Source: Reticulitermes speratus (Eukaryota > Arthropoda > Insecta > Blattodea > Rhinotermitidae). From it: DNA of 64,000 nucleotides. A program made the position numbers and the translations under genes. This document shows, piece after piece, positions 11,520 to 23,744 of the stretch; position 1 is the first letter of the stretch, and the number at the start of each line of letters is the position of its first letter. Under the pieces are notes generated by a model. The model made no database searches, had not been told where the DNA came from, and saw only the letters and a list, made by a program, of their open reading frames with translations. Location of the stretch: NCBI GenBank assembly GCA_021186555.1, contig JAJKFL010000005.1, positions 55,389,635 through 55,453,634 of the forward strand, given 5' to 3'.

Positions 11520-12197
11520 GATGACCTCAGTTCGAATGTAGTAATGACCTCAGTTCCAAGTATAGTAATGACCTCAGTTCCAATGTAGTAATGACCTCAT
11601 TTCAATGTAGTAATGACCTCAGTTCCAATGTAGTAATGACCTCAGTTCAAATGTAGTAATGACCTCAGTTCAAATGTAGTAATGACCTCAGTTTCGAATG
11701 TAGTAATGACCTCAGTTCAATGTAGTAATGACCTCAGTTCCAATGTAGTAATGACCTCAGTTCAATGTAGTAATGACCTCAGTTCAATGTAGTAATGACC
11801 TCAGTTCAAATGTAGTAATGACCTCAGTTCGAATGTAGTAATGACCTCAGTTCCAATGTAGTAATGACCTCAGTTCCAATGTAGTAATGACCTCAGTTCC
11901 AATGTAGTAATGACCTCAGTTCAAATGTAGTAATGACCTCAGTTCAATGTGTAATGACCTCAGTTCGAATGTAGTAATGACCTCAGTTCGAATGTAGTAA
12001 TGACCTCAGTTCAAATGTAGTAATGACCTCAGTTACCAATGTAGTAATGACCTCAGTTCAAATGTAGTAATGACCTCAGTTCAAATGTAGTAATGACCTC
12101 AGTTCCAATGTAGTAATGACCTCAGTTCGAATGTAGTAATGACCTCAGTTCAAATGTAGTAATGACCTCAGTTCGAATGTAGTAATGACCTCAGTCC
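11520..12197. repeat. 23-bp tandem array (about 30 copies)
   Basis: The unit is gtagtaatgacctcagttcc followed by aat. Lengths vary from 22 to 25 bp because of indels at the tcca/tcga/tca position. There is no coding content. Confidence 0.95.
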
Positions 12198-13255
12198 GAC
12201 AAACTCAAAACTGACACGTGAAATTCTACCCACCTCAGTCGCCCACCTTTCTTCCGTCTATCACTGTCTCGCTCGCACCCCCCCCCTCGGCACCCCTTCA
12301 ATATACTTCAAATTCCCCTTTCTCGCACGACTTATTCTACACTGAAGACAGAGGCAACAGGTTCATCCGAAGCCTCTGTACCTATCAATTACACTACAAG
12401 GCTCACTTAATATAGCTGAACAAAAAAAAACAGACTTCATTTCCGTTTACACAAATTCAGTATTTGTTCTGTTACGCACAATGTTTCGCACAGTTATGTT
12501 AAGCCATCTTCAGATCGATTACACATAAAACATTTGGAGGACTAAATAATCCTGCTTATATTCAGTGCGTTACAAGCTGCAACAACAAACGTCATCTCAA
12601 TTCCACCCACTTTTATATAACACAAAAATGTCAATATATCTAATCCTTGACAATTTTTGTGTGTAACCGGCCTGAAGCTGACCTAACAAGATAGGTCGAA
12701 ACGTGTTGTCCTCAATTCGTAATACAGCACGTACTAACAGTGTGTAAAGGAAACAGAAACTGCTTCCCTTTTAAGCTGCAATTACGTGCCAAACACAGCG
12801 GGCTGTCACATCTGCACGTCAAGCGATATCTGGGCACGTACTGAGGACCGGTTGTGGCCGAACGTGACAGACAACGTGCGGAGAAACAACAACAACAACA
12901 ACAGAGTTCGCGAGTTGTTACCTCCGGGAGGGTTATTGAGAAAATAGAGTGCAGAGTGGTTATGGGTTGGAGATGGGTCAGAGCGCCTTTTGTAGTGTAT
13001 TTCTGTATGACGACCCGCCACCACCCTCCTCCCACCCACCCCTCTCTCCCACCCCCACACATATCTAGTTCCCATTTCGCCCGGAAAATGAAGTGCAAAT
13101 AAGGTTACTGTGCAGCATAGAGAGGGTGGAAATGGTGGGGGTGCGTATATTGCACAGCCCTTTACAGCATCCCCTACAGTGTCGCCGTGGACCGACGTGA
13201 GGAGAACGAGGACAGACGGACAGACAGACAGATGGCAGCACAGACAGGTAGACAG
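12198..13255. other. Spacer; two hammerhead-like motifs, no gene
   Basis: A minus-strand degenerate hairpin motif lies at 12482-12513 and a plus-strand one at 12672-12705 (listed separately). C-rich stretches occur at 12277-12287 and 13015-13065, and a CAGA-type repeat at 13212-13235. Overlapping frames at 12712-13102 on both strands are low complexity and not credible genes. Confidence 0.5.
12672..12705 (+). other. Hammerhead-like hairpin motif
   Basis: CTGAAGC at 12672-12678, one unpaired T, GACCTA, loop acaaga, TAGGTC and GAAACGTG form a perfect 6-bp stem II. Relative to the CUGANGA core the last base is C instead of A, and the presumptive cleavage base is G. It is therefore probably inactive. 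Confidence 0.5.
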
Positions 13256-13950
13256 AGTCTACACACGCAGTATACAGTCTACACACTCAGTATAGTCTAC
13301 ACACGTAGTACAGTCTACACACAGTATACAGTCTACACAAGCAGTATACAGTCTACACAGGTAGTATATAGTCTACATATAGTATACAGTCTACGCACAC
13401 GGTATACAGTCTACACAAGCAGTATACAGTCTACACACGCAGTATAAGTCTACACGCGCAGTGTATAGTCTACACACAATATGCAGTCTACACACGCATT
13501 ATAAGTCTACACACGCAGTATACAGTCTACACACGCAGTATACAGTCTACACACACATTATATAGTCTACACACGCAGTATAAGTCTACCCACGCAGTAT
13601 ACAGTCTACACACGCAGTATACAGTCTACACAAGCATTATGCAGTCTACACACGCAGTATACAGTCTACACATGCAGTATACAGTCTACACACGCAGTAT
13701 GCAGCATACAGTCTACAAACGCAGTATACAGTCTACACACGCAGTATAAGTCTACCCACGCAGTATACAGTCTACACATGCAGTGTACAGTCTACACACG
13801 CAGTATACAGTCTACACATGCAGTATACAGTCTACACACGCAGTATGCAGCATACAGTCTACAAACGCAGTATACAGTCTACACACGCAGTATATATTCT
13901 ACACACGCAGTTTACAGTCTACACAAGCAGTATACAGTCTACACACAGTA
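13256..13950. repeat. 20-bp tandem array (about 35 copies)
   Basis: The unit is cagtctacacacgcagtata, with variants (acaagcag, acatgcag, one-base deletions). A composite block containing cagtatgcagcatacagtct recurs near 13697 and 13841, showing higher-order duplication. It is not coding. Confidence 0.95.
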
Positions 13951-14478
13951 TTTTATCAACAGAATTAAACATGCACGTGGCTTCAGTAACTGGCTACAAT
14001 TTTAAACATTCACACATAAGGCAAATTACTGTAAGCAGTCGCGTGCTTGCCTAGAGAAGTGTTCGTCAACATGGAAAATTATGACACGAAATATTTAAAT
14101 TTGCATACAATAAGTGACGCGAATTAAATGTACAAGAAATGGTTATGGTTATCGCATGAAAAGCCTACATCCGCCAGACATGCCGCGCTCGGGGACATCA
14201 TAAGAGGGACATTCTCTGTATAAGAAAGACACTGTGTAACGAAATGCAGACTTCTCGAATGTTAAGGAGGAAGTACATACAGTTACATTTACAACAGAGC
14301 AGCGAGATATTAGTCAAAGTGCGATAATCGTTGGAACTTCAACTGTAGACAGTCCATTCCGGCTGACTAGCACCCCCTCCCCCCTTATCGCACAGCTCAA
14401 GTCTGGTAATAGATAAATTTGATACATTGCAAATATATTTTTTATATTATCTTCACAGTGCAATTTTTAACAACTCAC
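13951..14478. other. No gene seen
   Basis: AT-rich, non-repetitive sequence without a recognisable coding or RNA gene. Confidence 0.5.
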
Positions 14479-15034
14479 AAATTACACACCAACAAAATGC
14501 ACTATATTTCCACTTTTTATTCTTTAACCCCTACACATGTTTCAACCTTTACAAGGCCATCTTCAGGGGGCTCGTAATCTACATTTACTTTACATCCATT
14601 GTTTATGTATGCTATTATGTTATATATCACATGTAGTCAAGTTTCATTATCAAATTATAGATTACAGTTATTTACAATTTCTGTATTTAAATATATAAAA
14701 CAGATTATAAAATCCTTAAATAAAATTCGTCAATATTTTCTTAGCAAACACACAAAATCAAGCTCTGTGCTCTTTAAGATGTATCTTGTAGCATTAGCTT
14801 GTTATTGGCAGTTGGTTCTGTATATATAGGTGTCAGTCAAGTAACACACAGGACCTGTTTTACTGAGCTATGAAACTTGACTACATGTGATATACAACAT
14901 AACAGCAGACAACAATAGATGTAAAGTAAATGTACATTACGAGCCCCCTGAAGATGGCCTTGTAAAGGTTGAAACATATGTAGGGGTTAAAGAACAAAAG
15001 TGAAAATATAGTGCATTTTGTTGGTGTGTAATTT
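14479..15034. mobile_element. Inverted-repeat (foldback-like) element
   Basis: The arms at 14479-14647 and 14870-15034 are about 165 bp each and strongly similar in inverse orientation. They start aaattacacaccaac and flank a 222-bp AT-rich centre. Each arm holds one copy of the hairpin motif (minus strand 14539-14566, plus strand 14948-14979). There is no transposase, so it would be non-autonomous. A similar outer end (agtgcattt, ggtgtgta) recurs at 16987-17023, just beyond the 9-bp array. Confidence 0.88.
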
Positions 15035-15102
15035 ACTCCAGTACAAAGTTGTCATGCTTATGTGGCCACACTATAGCTACATTACGTAGTGTCAGAGGGC
15101 AA

Positions 15103-16945
15103 GTGTATATGGTGTATATGGTGTATATGGTGTATATGGTTTATATGGTGTATATGGTGTATACGGTGTATATGGTGTATACGGTGTATACTGTGTATAT
15201 GGTGTATACTGTGTATATGGTGTATATGGTGTATATGGTGAATACTGTGTATATGGTGTATATGGTGTATATGGTGTATACTGTGTATATGGTGTTTATG
15301 GTGTATACGGTGTATATGGTGTACATGGTGTATATGGTGTATACGGTGTATATGGTGTATAAGGTGTATGGTGTATATGGTGTACATGGTGTAAAATGGT
15401 GTATATGGTGTATACGGTGTATATGGTGTATACGGTGTATATGGTGTATATGGTTTATACGGTGTATACGGTGTGTATGGTGTATACGGTGTATACAGTG
15501 TATATGGTGTATATGGTGCATATGGTGTATATGGTGTCTATGGTCTATGGTGTATATGGTGTATATGGTGTATGTGGTGTATGTGGTTTATATGGTGTAT
15601 ACGGTGTATACGGTGTATACGGTGTATATGGTTTATATGGTGTATATGGTGTAAACGGTGTGTATGGTGTATACGGTGTATATGGTTTATACGGTGTGTA
15701 TGGTGTATATGGTGTATACGGTGTATACGGTGTATATGGTGTATATGGTGTATACGGTGTATATGGTGTATATGGTGTATACGATGTATATGGTGTATAC
15801 GGTGTATATGGTGTATATGGTGTACATGGTGTAAATGGTGTATACGGTGTATACTGGTGTATATGGTGTATACGGTGTATATGGTTTATAAGGTGTAATA
15901 CGGTGTATATAGTGTATATGGTGTATACGGTGTATATGGTGAATATGGTGTATATGGTGTACATGGTGTAAATGGTGTATACGGTGTATACGGTGTATAT
16001 GGTGTATACGGTGTATATGGTTTATATGGTGTATACGGTGTATATGGTGTATACGTGTGTATATGGTGTATAATGGTGTATAACGGTGTGTATGGTGTAT
16101 ACGGTGTATATATGGTGTATATGGTTTATACGGTGTGTATGGTGTATATGGTGAATATGGTGTATATATGGTGTACATGGTGTAAATGGTGTATACGGTG
16201 TATACGGTGTATATGGTGTATACGGTGTATATGGTTTATAGGTGTATACGGTGTATATAGTGTATATGGTGTATACGGTGTATATGGTGAATATGGTGTA
16301 TATGGTGTACATGGTGTAAATGTGTGTATACGGTGTATACGGTGTATATGGTGTATACGGTGTAATAGGTATTTATAAGGTGTATACGGTGTAATAAGTG
16401 TATATGGTGTATACGGTGTATAGGTGTACACGGTGTATATGGTGTATACGGTGTATATGGTGTATACGGTGTAATGGTGTATACGGTGTATATGGATGTG
16501 TATACGGTGTATATGGTGTATATGGTGTATATGGTGTATATGGTGTATGTGAGTGTATACGGTGTATATGGTGTATACGGTAGTATATGGTGTATACGGT
16601 GTATATGGTGTATACGGTGTATATGGTGTATACGGTGTATATGGTGTATACGGTGTATATGGTGTATAACGGTGTATATGGTGTATACGGTGTATACGGT
16701 GTATACGGTGTATATGGTGTATACGGTGTATATGGTGTATACGGTGTATATGGTGTATATGGTGTATATGGTGTATATGGTGTATACGGTGTGTATGGTG
16801 TATACGGTGTATATGGTGTATGGTTATACGGTGTGTATGGTGTATATGGTGTATATGGTGTATATGGTGTATAAGGTGTATGGTGTATATGGTGTACATG
16901 GTGTAAATGGTGTATACGGTGTATACGGTGTATATGGTGTATATG
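15103..16945. repeat. 9-bp tandem array (about 205 copies)
   Basis: The unit is gtgtatatg or gtgtatacg. Because the unit is three codons long, several frames stay open on both strands for up to 312 codons (runs of Val-Tyr-Met, Ile-His-His or Tyr-Thr-Pro). These are repeat translations without start context or unique sequence. The tract is largely alternating purine-pyrimidine. Confidence 0.97.
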
Positions 16946-16986
16946 CAAATTGTGTTAGTTATCAATTTGAGTAGAATGACATACCT

Positions 16987-17023
16987 GTGAAAAACATAGT
17001 GCATTTCGCTGGTGTGTACTTTG
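16987..17023 (+). mobile_element. Relic end of the 14479-15034 element
   Basis: The sequence gtgaaaaacatagtgcattt, then ggtgtgta, matches the right terminus of the inverted-repeat element (14999-15030) with few differences. The 9-bp array lies between the two matches. Confidence 0.6.
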
Positions 17024-17104
17024 TGATTGCAAATATAATTGGACACGGATACTGCATTGAGCACACTTTAGGTGTGCACACAGTGTCATGTGTACAGGCT
17101 AGTG

Positions 17105-17363
17105 TTTTTTTTCCAATGGCTCGACAGCCCCTTTGGGGCCTAAGCCTCCTTATTACCGACGCTTCACGATCACACTTTAGACACACTACGCTCGGTAGGA
17201 CTCCTCTGGACGAGTGACCAGCCCGTCGCAGAGACCTCTACCTAACAACACACAACACTCACAAGTGACACACATCCATGCCCCCGGCGGGATTCGAACC
17301 CGCAATCCCAGCAAGCGAACGGCCGTAGACCCACGCCTTAGACCGCGCGGCCACTGGGATCGG
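17105..17363 (-). mobile_element. tRNA-derived SINE, family B
   Basis: On the minus strand the head reads gtggccgcgcggtctaaggc (A-box region) and gcgggttcgaatcccgc (B box), resembling a Leu/Ser-type tRNA. The body (ctctgcgacgggctgg, cgtccagaggag, gaggcttaggcccc) matches 28188-28434. It ends in an A run, seen as T at 17105-17112. The B box is perfect, so this may be a fairly young copy. Confidence 0.88.
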
Positions 17364-18020
17364 CCTGCAGGTTACAAGCACAAAATACTTCCACTGATGT
17401 CAACCGAATACTTTAATTTCAAAACAATTAACACTGCAAATACTCTACAGCACGCATATGTTAAGAGATTGCTTGGATTTGGAGTGGCTGAAGTGGAGGG
17501 GAGATGTGAATGTGACAGATGTCCGCCCTTTACAAGGGCACTTGAACTATTTCTCCCTCCCCCACCCCTTCCCCCTTTTTTTCTTGTAAAGCTGCAGGAA
17601 GTTAACGATTCTGCGAAAAATCTATTGAAGTATTTCCTCCATAGCCCGTAGGGATAATCCTGTTTTGAAGTTTCAATTCTGTTTCTGTAATCATATTTAT
17701 TGTAGTTTCCTGCCGTCTCGTATCTCCGTCTGTCTGTCTGTCTGTCTGTCTGTCCCTGCAGCCTACACGAGTGAGACATCGCCTGTGTTAGTCTGATGAC
17801 GTAACAATTTCTAACTCCATTTGTCTAATTGCACACAACACTGAATCTGAGAAACAAGAAAGGAAAGTGGATGTTAAAGGTACGAGTATAGACTGGATCA
17901 ATCAGCCTAAGGAGAGCTACTGGTGGCAGTCAGTCAGGCCAGAGTCACGTGAAAGCTGACGGTCAGCAACCAGGCCGTCTTGACATTAAGCTCATTTCTT
18001 GATTTGAAAGCAGAGTCGAT
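17364..18020. other. Spacer with CTGT microsatellite
   Basis: It contains (CTGT)n at 17727-17752 and a pyrimidine-rich patch at 17550-17583. Overlapping frames on both strands (17214-17779) run from the SINE into these low-complexity tracts. No gene is called. Confidence 0.5.
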
Positions 18021-18590
18021 TTTGTACTTCAGTTGTAAGTTATTGTGTTGTATAACTGTATATGTACTTCAGCAGTAAGTTATTGTGTTGTATAACTGTA
18101 TATTGTACTTCAGCAGTAAGTTATTGTGTTGTATAACTGTATATTGTACTTCAGCAGTAAGTTATTGTGCTGTATAACTGTATATTGTACTTCAGCAGTA
18201 AGTTATTGTGTTGTATAACTGTATATTGTACTTCAGCAGTAAGTTATTGTGCTGTATAACTGTATATTGTACTTCAGCAGTAAGTTATTGTGCTGTATAA
18301 CTGTATATTGTACTTCAGCAGTAAGTTATTGTGCTGTATAACTGTATATTGTACTTCAGCAGTAAGTTATTGTGCTGTATAACTATATATTGTACTTCAG
18401 CAGTAAGTTATTGTGCTGTATAACTGTATATTGTACTTCAGCAGTAAGTTATTGTGCTGTATAACTGTATATTGTACTTCAGCAGTAAGTTATTGTGCTG
18501 TATAACTATATATTGTACTTCAGCAGTAAGTTATTGTGCTGTATAACTGTATATTGTACTTCAGCAGTAAGTTATTGTGCTGTATAACTG
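18021..18590. repeat. 41-bp tandem array (about 14 copies)
   Basis: The unit is ttgtacttcagcagtaagtt plus attgtgctgtataactgtata. The first copies carry gttg where later ones carry gctg, so the variants are spatially sorted. Confidence 0.96.
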
Positions 18591-18951
18591 ACGATCTTAA
18601 AACTCCTGGAATTCTAGATAGAGTCTTTACATAGCGGTGAGTTGTCAGATTCACTCTCCTGTCGCCTTATCCCCAGAAACATAGAATCAGATATATACAG
18701 GATCGATGCAACGTGAACCCCCCCACCAAAAAAAAATCTTTTGGTACACAGCGATGAAGAAAAAAATTTCCACATTTCTAATGGGATTTGAACCACCACG
18801 ACCAATCCACAACACCTTTGTTTTGTTTATTTAACGCCATTACTTGTGTCAGAGAGTAATTTATTTTTATAACAAACACAGGTCAAACTCAGTAAGCAAT
18901 GTGTTGTGTATTTAAATAAAATCCAGAAAATAATGAGATTTCAAAACCGAT
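18591..18951. other. No gene seen
   Basis: AT-rich spacer with a C run and an A run (18718-18737). No gene, RNA or repeat family is recognised. Confidence 0.5.
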
Positions 18952-19068
18952 AATCTAAAATCACGAGGTTAGCTCGGTGTAAAGGACCGAACAGTGTAGG
19001 TGTCTCTCTCCCCGTTTCACCTGAGGAAGGAAGCAGATCCAGCTTCCGAAACGTCGTGATTTTAGATT
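18952..19068 (+). mobile_element. Short inverted-repeat element with hammerhead-like motif
   Basis: The outer inverted repeats aatctaaaatcacga (18952-18966) and its complement (19054-19068) enclose CTGAGGA (19021-19027), one A, GGAAGC, a 7-base loop, GCTTCC and GAAACGTC. The bases just outside, cac before the core and gtg after GTC, can form a short stem I. This makes it one of the better-preserved copies of the motif. Confidence 0.65.
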
Positions 19069-20090
19069 TCCGGACGATGGACAAAGTCCAGAAACCAATT
19101 AGTTCCCGAGAAATATTGATTAGGCCTATCACAAAATAGAACATAATAGCTCAACAACAACGTTAAATAGTCTAAGTGAACTGCATTCATTCAGAGATAT
19201 TGAGATTTCAAAATAGATTTAAATGCATCAGCTAAGCGTGGGGCACCTTGGCGAGTAAAGTGCTTATTGCAAAATGACTCCATCAGACGGGAGGCGTTTT
19301 AAATTCAACAAGTGGTAATGCCAAGGCTTACGTACCTCCACTGTGTGAGCAACACACGATCATACAAAGACAAACTATGTATATACGTTTCATATAAAAT
19401 AATAAATTATTTTATATACGCTACATTTAGATGATTTGTTCTGTTTTCTTTATTTCCACCAATTTTTATTGACTTGGAGATTCAAATTTTATCAGCAGTG
19501 TTACTGTCTCTTTTGTTGTTAAAATGTCACTATATAATTACTAGTGAGATCTCCATGTCACAATCCAAAGGCCAGAACACTATATAATACGAAATTTTGT
19601 ACATATCACTCGATGCTTCTACGTAATTGTACGCAGCGATGATATGAAGCACTCCAACATGAAGTCAGTCCCTTAAATTCCACGAAAGTTTCCAATTCAG
19701 CACATGCTTAGTGCACTTATATCCGATGCTTCTGGATCAGATTGACGCTAGGTGCTCACTCTCTCTTTACTTCTGGCTGCGTGTAATATTTGTCCCGCGC
19801 ACTTGAGAGGCCCCCCACTGACTCAAGTATCAACACAGCGATGGTTCTTGAGGCAATACAACCAGGCCAAACCACTCGAGCACGTGCTGATTGATTGCTT
19901 TTGCCTAGCACTTGTAAAAGTGTGAACCGGAAGCGACGACATCTCTAGGGGCAAACGTACATGTGAGGTCCCTGGGGATCAAGGAACTTGCTGACGTACT
20001 GAACAGGAAGTTGGGGGTGCCGAACGTGGTTCGCCGTTCCTTGATTTGTGAAGACACAATCTGACGGCTTCGAGAAGAGTCTTCATTTCA
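19069..20090. other. No gene seen
   Basis: About 1 kb of non-repetitive AT-rich sequence. No frame with recognisable protein similarity, no tRNA-like box and no tandem repeat. Confidence 0.5.
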
Positions 20091-20917
20091 GTGTATTTAG
20101 TATATTAACAGGTTACAGCCCAGTGGTTACTATATGTACCACCAGGTTTAACATTCACAAATTCTGCGTTCTGCTCACACAGTGTATTTATGTGTTTTGT
20201 GTGGATCTCAGAACAAACAGCGATTATTTCACTGTACAGCATTAACTGACTGGTTTGTATAACTGAGACGGAGTGTGTTTACTGCGCGGTACGGACTGTA
20301 TTTATGTGTTTTGTGTGGATCTCAAAACAAACAGCGATTATTTCACTGTACAGCATTAACTGACTGGTTTGTATAACTGAGACGGAGTGTGTTTACTGCG
20401 CGGTACGACTGTATTTATGTGTTTTGTGTGGATCTCAGAACAAACAGCGATTATTTCACTGTACAACATTAACTGACTGGTTTGTATAACTGAGACGGAG
20501 TGTGTTTACTGCGCGGTACAAACTGTATTTATGTGTTTTGTGTGGATCTCAGAACAAACAGCGATTATTTCACTGTACAACATTAACTGACTGGTTTGTA
20601 TAACTGAGACGGAGTGTGTTTACTGCGCGGTACAAACTGTATTTATGTGTTTTGTGTGGATCTCAGAAAAACAGCGATTATTTCACTGTACAACATTAAC
20701 TGACTGGTTTGTATAACTGAGACGGAGTGTGTTTACTGCGCGGTACGGACTGTATTTATGTGTTTTGTGTGGATCTCAGAACAAACAGCGATTATTTCAC
20801 TGTACAACATTAACTGACTGGTTTGTATAACTGAGACGTAGTGTGTTTACTGCGCGGTACGGACTGTATTTATGTGTTTTGTGTGGATCTCAGAACAAAC
20901 AGCGATTATTTCACTGT
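20091..20917 (-). mobile_element. Element with internal 114-bp array, copy 2
   Basis: About 6.5 inverted 114-bp units occupy 20183-20917. The flank at 20110-20182 (ggttacagcccagtggttac, then accaccaggtttaacattca) is the reverse complement of the flank at 61893-61960 beside copy 4. The other end is cut: the array passes straight into a different 22-bp array at about 20918. Confidence 0.85.
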
Positions 20918-21432
20918 GTATGCATGTCTGTATGACAGTGTATTCATGTCTGTATGACAGTGTATTCATGTCTGTATGACAGTGTATGCATGTCTGTATG
21001 ACAGTGTATGCATGTCTGTATGACAGTGTATGCATGTCTGTATGACAGTGTATGCATGTCTGTATGACAGTGTATGCATGTCTGTATGACAGTGTATGCA
21101 TGTCTGTATGCCAGTGTATGCATGTCTGTATGACAGTGTATGCATGTCTGTATGCCAGTGTATGCATGTCTGTATGCCAGTGTATTCATGTCTGTATGAC
21201 AGTGTATTCATGTCTGTATGACAGTGTATGCATGTCTGTATGACAGTGTATGCATGTCTGTATGACAGTGTATGCATGTCTGTATGACAGTGTATGCATG
21301 TCTGTATGACAGTGTATGCATGTCTGTATGCCAGTGTATGCATGTCTGTATGACAGTGTATGCATGTCTGTATGACAGTGTATGCATGTCTGTATGACAG
21401 TGTATGCATGTTTGTATGACAGTGTATGCACG
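20918..21432. repeat. 22-bp tandem array (about 23 copies)
   Basis: The unit is tgtatgacagtgtatgcatg plus tc. Variants are gccag for gacag and ttcatg for gcatg. It abuts the 114-bp array with no spacer at cactgtgtatgcatg. Frames over it encode His-Thr-Asp-Met repeats on the minus strand and are not genes. Confidence 0.96.
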
Positions 21433-21746
21433 CCTCTTTCAGTGTTCATGTTGACGGATCGTGGCAGGACGGCGCGAGCAGTGTGAGCTAACGTGAGATA
21501 CAAGGCTCTCATCTGCTCATGAGATAGCCGGAGCGAGTTACAACGGACAGCAAGAGGCCACTACACACAGACACGGGATAAAACGATGTTATGGTGCACA
21601 TGAAGGGATTAGACAGGAACTGGTCATAACCTGTTTCAAGGAAACACGTACCGCTGAGTTCACTGCTCGCGACAAACTCGGACTGTCACTGCAGTCCAAG
21701 CAGTTATCCCACTGTCACGTTGCAAGACATGTTCCTGGTCTGCAAA
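21433..21746. other. No gene seen
   Basis: Unique spacer between the 22-bp array and a SINE fragment. No feature is recognised. Confidence 0.5.
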
Positions 21747-21895
21747 TTGTCCAGACCAACACTTGGGCTCACCCAGTATTTGGGGATCTTTGAAAGGAGG
21801 AAAAACGGTGACCACTCGCCTCAATCTAGTGCCGAGATTAAGAATGAGTGGAGCTATACGTCCTCTCCGCCTACATGCATTCATGACGTACACAG
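21747..21895 (+). mobile_element. SINE family A, diverged fragment
   Basis: Segments gtccagacc, gctcacccag, ggtgaccact, agtgccgagattaa and gtggagctatac follow the order of the 3' half of family A as in the reverse complement of 31359-31637. The head is missing and identity is low, so it is an old fragment. Confidence 0.7.
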
Positions 21896-22099
21896 GGACA
21901 ACTTCTCCATTTATCTTAAGCTGACATTAAAGGCCTGCGTTGTAGTCTTTAAAGCTAAGGAGCTATGGACATGTTACCGTGTGACGGCGCCTTGGCTATC
22001 GGTAAGACTTGTGCTAGTACGTTCACGTACGAAAAGGCGAGTTTTATCGGAGACGAAGATTCTTGAAAATTATATGTTTGAGGCAGTAGTAGCCGTATG

Positions 22100-23212
22100 A
22101 CTGCCGACTGAACGTGCAGTGGCGGTACACGGTTTACAGAACATCACAACGACAGACTGCCGACTGAACGTACAGTGGCGGTACACGGTTTACAGAATAT
22201 CACAACGACAGACTGCCGACTGAACGTGCAGTGGCGGTACACGGTTTACAGAACATCACAACGACAGACTGCCGACTGAACGTACAGTGGCGGTACACGG
22301 TTTACAGAACATCACAACGACAGACTGCCGACTGAACGTACAGTGGCGGTACACGGTTTACAGAACATCACAACGACAGACTGCCGACTGAACGTACAGT
22401 GGCGGTACACGGTTTACAAAATATCACAACGACAGACTGCCGACTGAACGCACAGGGCGGTACACGGTTTACAGAACATCACAACGACAGACTGCCGACT
22501 GAACGTACAGTGGCGGTACACGGTTTACAGAATATCACAACGACAGACTGCCGACTGAACGTGCAGTGGCGGTACACGGTTTACAGAACATCACAACGAC
22601 AGACTGCCGACTGAACGTACAGTGGCGGTACACGGTTTACAGAACATCACAACGACAGACTGCCGACTGAACGTACAGTGGCGGTACACGGTTTACAGAA
22701 CATCACAACGACAGACTGCCGACTGAACGTACAGTGGCGGTACACGGTTTACAAAATATCACAACGACAGACTGCCGACTGAACGCACAGGGCGGTACAC
22801 GGTTTACAGAACATCACAACGACAGACTGCCGACTGAACGTACAGTGGCGGTACACGGTTTACAGAATATCACAACGACAGACTGCCGACTGAACGTACA
22901 GTGGCGGTACACGGTTTACAGAACATCACAACGACAGACTGCCGACTGAACGTACAGTGGCGGTACACGGTTTACAGAATATCACAACGACAGACTGCCG
23001 ACTGAACGTACAGTGGCGGTACACGGTTTACAGAATATCACAACGACAGACTGCCGACTGAACGTACAGTGGCGGTACACGGTTTACAGAATATCACAAC
23101 GACAGACTGCCGACTGAACGCACAGTGGCGGTACACGGTTTACAGAACATCACAACGACAGACTGCCGACTGAACGCACAGTGGCGGTACACGGTTTACA
23201 GAACATCACAAC
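22100..23212. repeat. 56-bp tandem array (about 20 copies)
   Basis: The unit is ctgccgactgaacgtacagt, ggcggtacacggtttacaga, acatcacaacgacaga. Two copies with a private one-base deletion (cgcacagggcgg, near 22450 and 22785) sit 335 bp apart inside otherwise matching blocks, so a six-unit block was duplicated. Identical 71-codon frames in the two blocks are a consequence of this. Confidence 0.96.
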
Positions 23213-23544
23213 AGCGGTGTAATCGAGGATCCAGTCCTTCCTGGATGTGACCCTTCGCCGCTGGATCAGGGTTTAAGGTCCAAGAATAATTCTACATGCA
23301 GGCGACACATTGCATAGGGACCTCGTGGGCAGTGACCCGCGCTCAGTAAGTAGCCATGTTCATATAATCACCTTCAGGGTGGTGTCGCCGTGGACTATGC
23401 TGCCTCCATCGTCAGAATGTACACTTAGGATTACAGATAACAAGAGGAAGAGATATTACTAGACCTCGCAATCGTTGGACTTCAGCAGCTACAGATTTGT
23501 AACGTCTCACTGTAACTGTAACTGCCCTTCTTGTGAATCTAAAA
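23213..23544. other. No gene seen
   Basis: Unique spacer next to the 56-bp array. No feature is recognised. Confidence 0.5.
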
Positions 23545-23660
23545 TTTCCTCAGCTAGTCACGAAATTCTTCGCATTTTAAGGAGCCCGAAGGATCACTGC
23601 CGTGTTCACAAGAGCCCGACGGCTGTCTTTATCCTCAGCCAGATCAATCCAGTCCTCGCC
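23545..23660 (-). mobile_element. LINE family 1, 3' end fragment
   Basis: The reverse complement carries the family's terminal sequence: gactggattgatctggctga, then the region matching the last codons and 3' untranslated region (ccttcgggctcctt, aatttcgtgactagctga). It is truncated at both ends, and the (GTTA)n tail is absent. Confidence 0.75.
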
Positions 23661-23744
23661 AGTCCAACCTACTTCTCGAATGTGTCACGTATCAGGAACG
23701 AGTTTAAATAAACAACCCCGTGTCACGCTTGAAGCAGCACGCCA

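Noticed and set aside
12712..13102. Overlapping 82- to 128-codon frames on both strands
   Set aside because: Low-complexity Pro/Gly/Cys composition from C-rich and CAA-repeat DNA; not a credible gene.
15103..16945. Open frames of up to 312 codons on both strands
   Set aside because: They are translations of a 9-bp repeat in many frames at once. There is no unique sequence, start context or domain.
22399..22949. Two identical 71-codon proteins
   Set aside because: They are two copies of a duplicated block of the 56-bp array.
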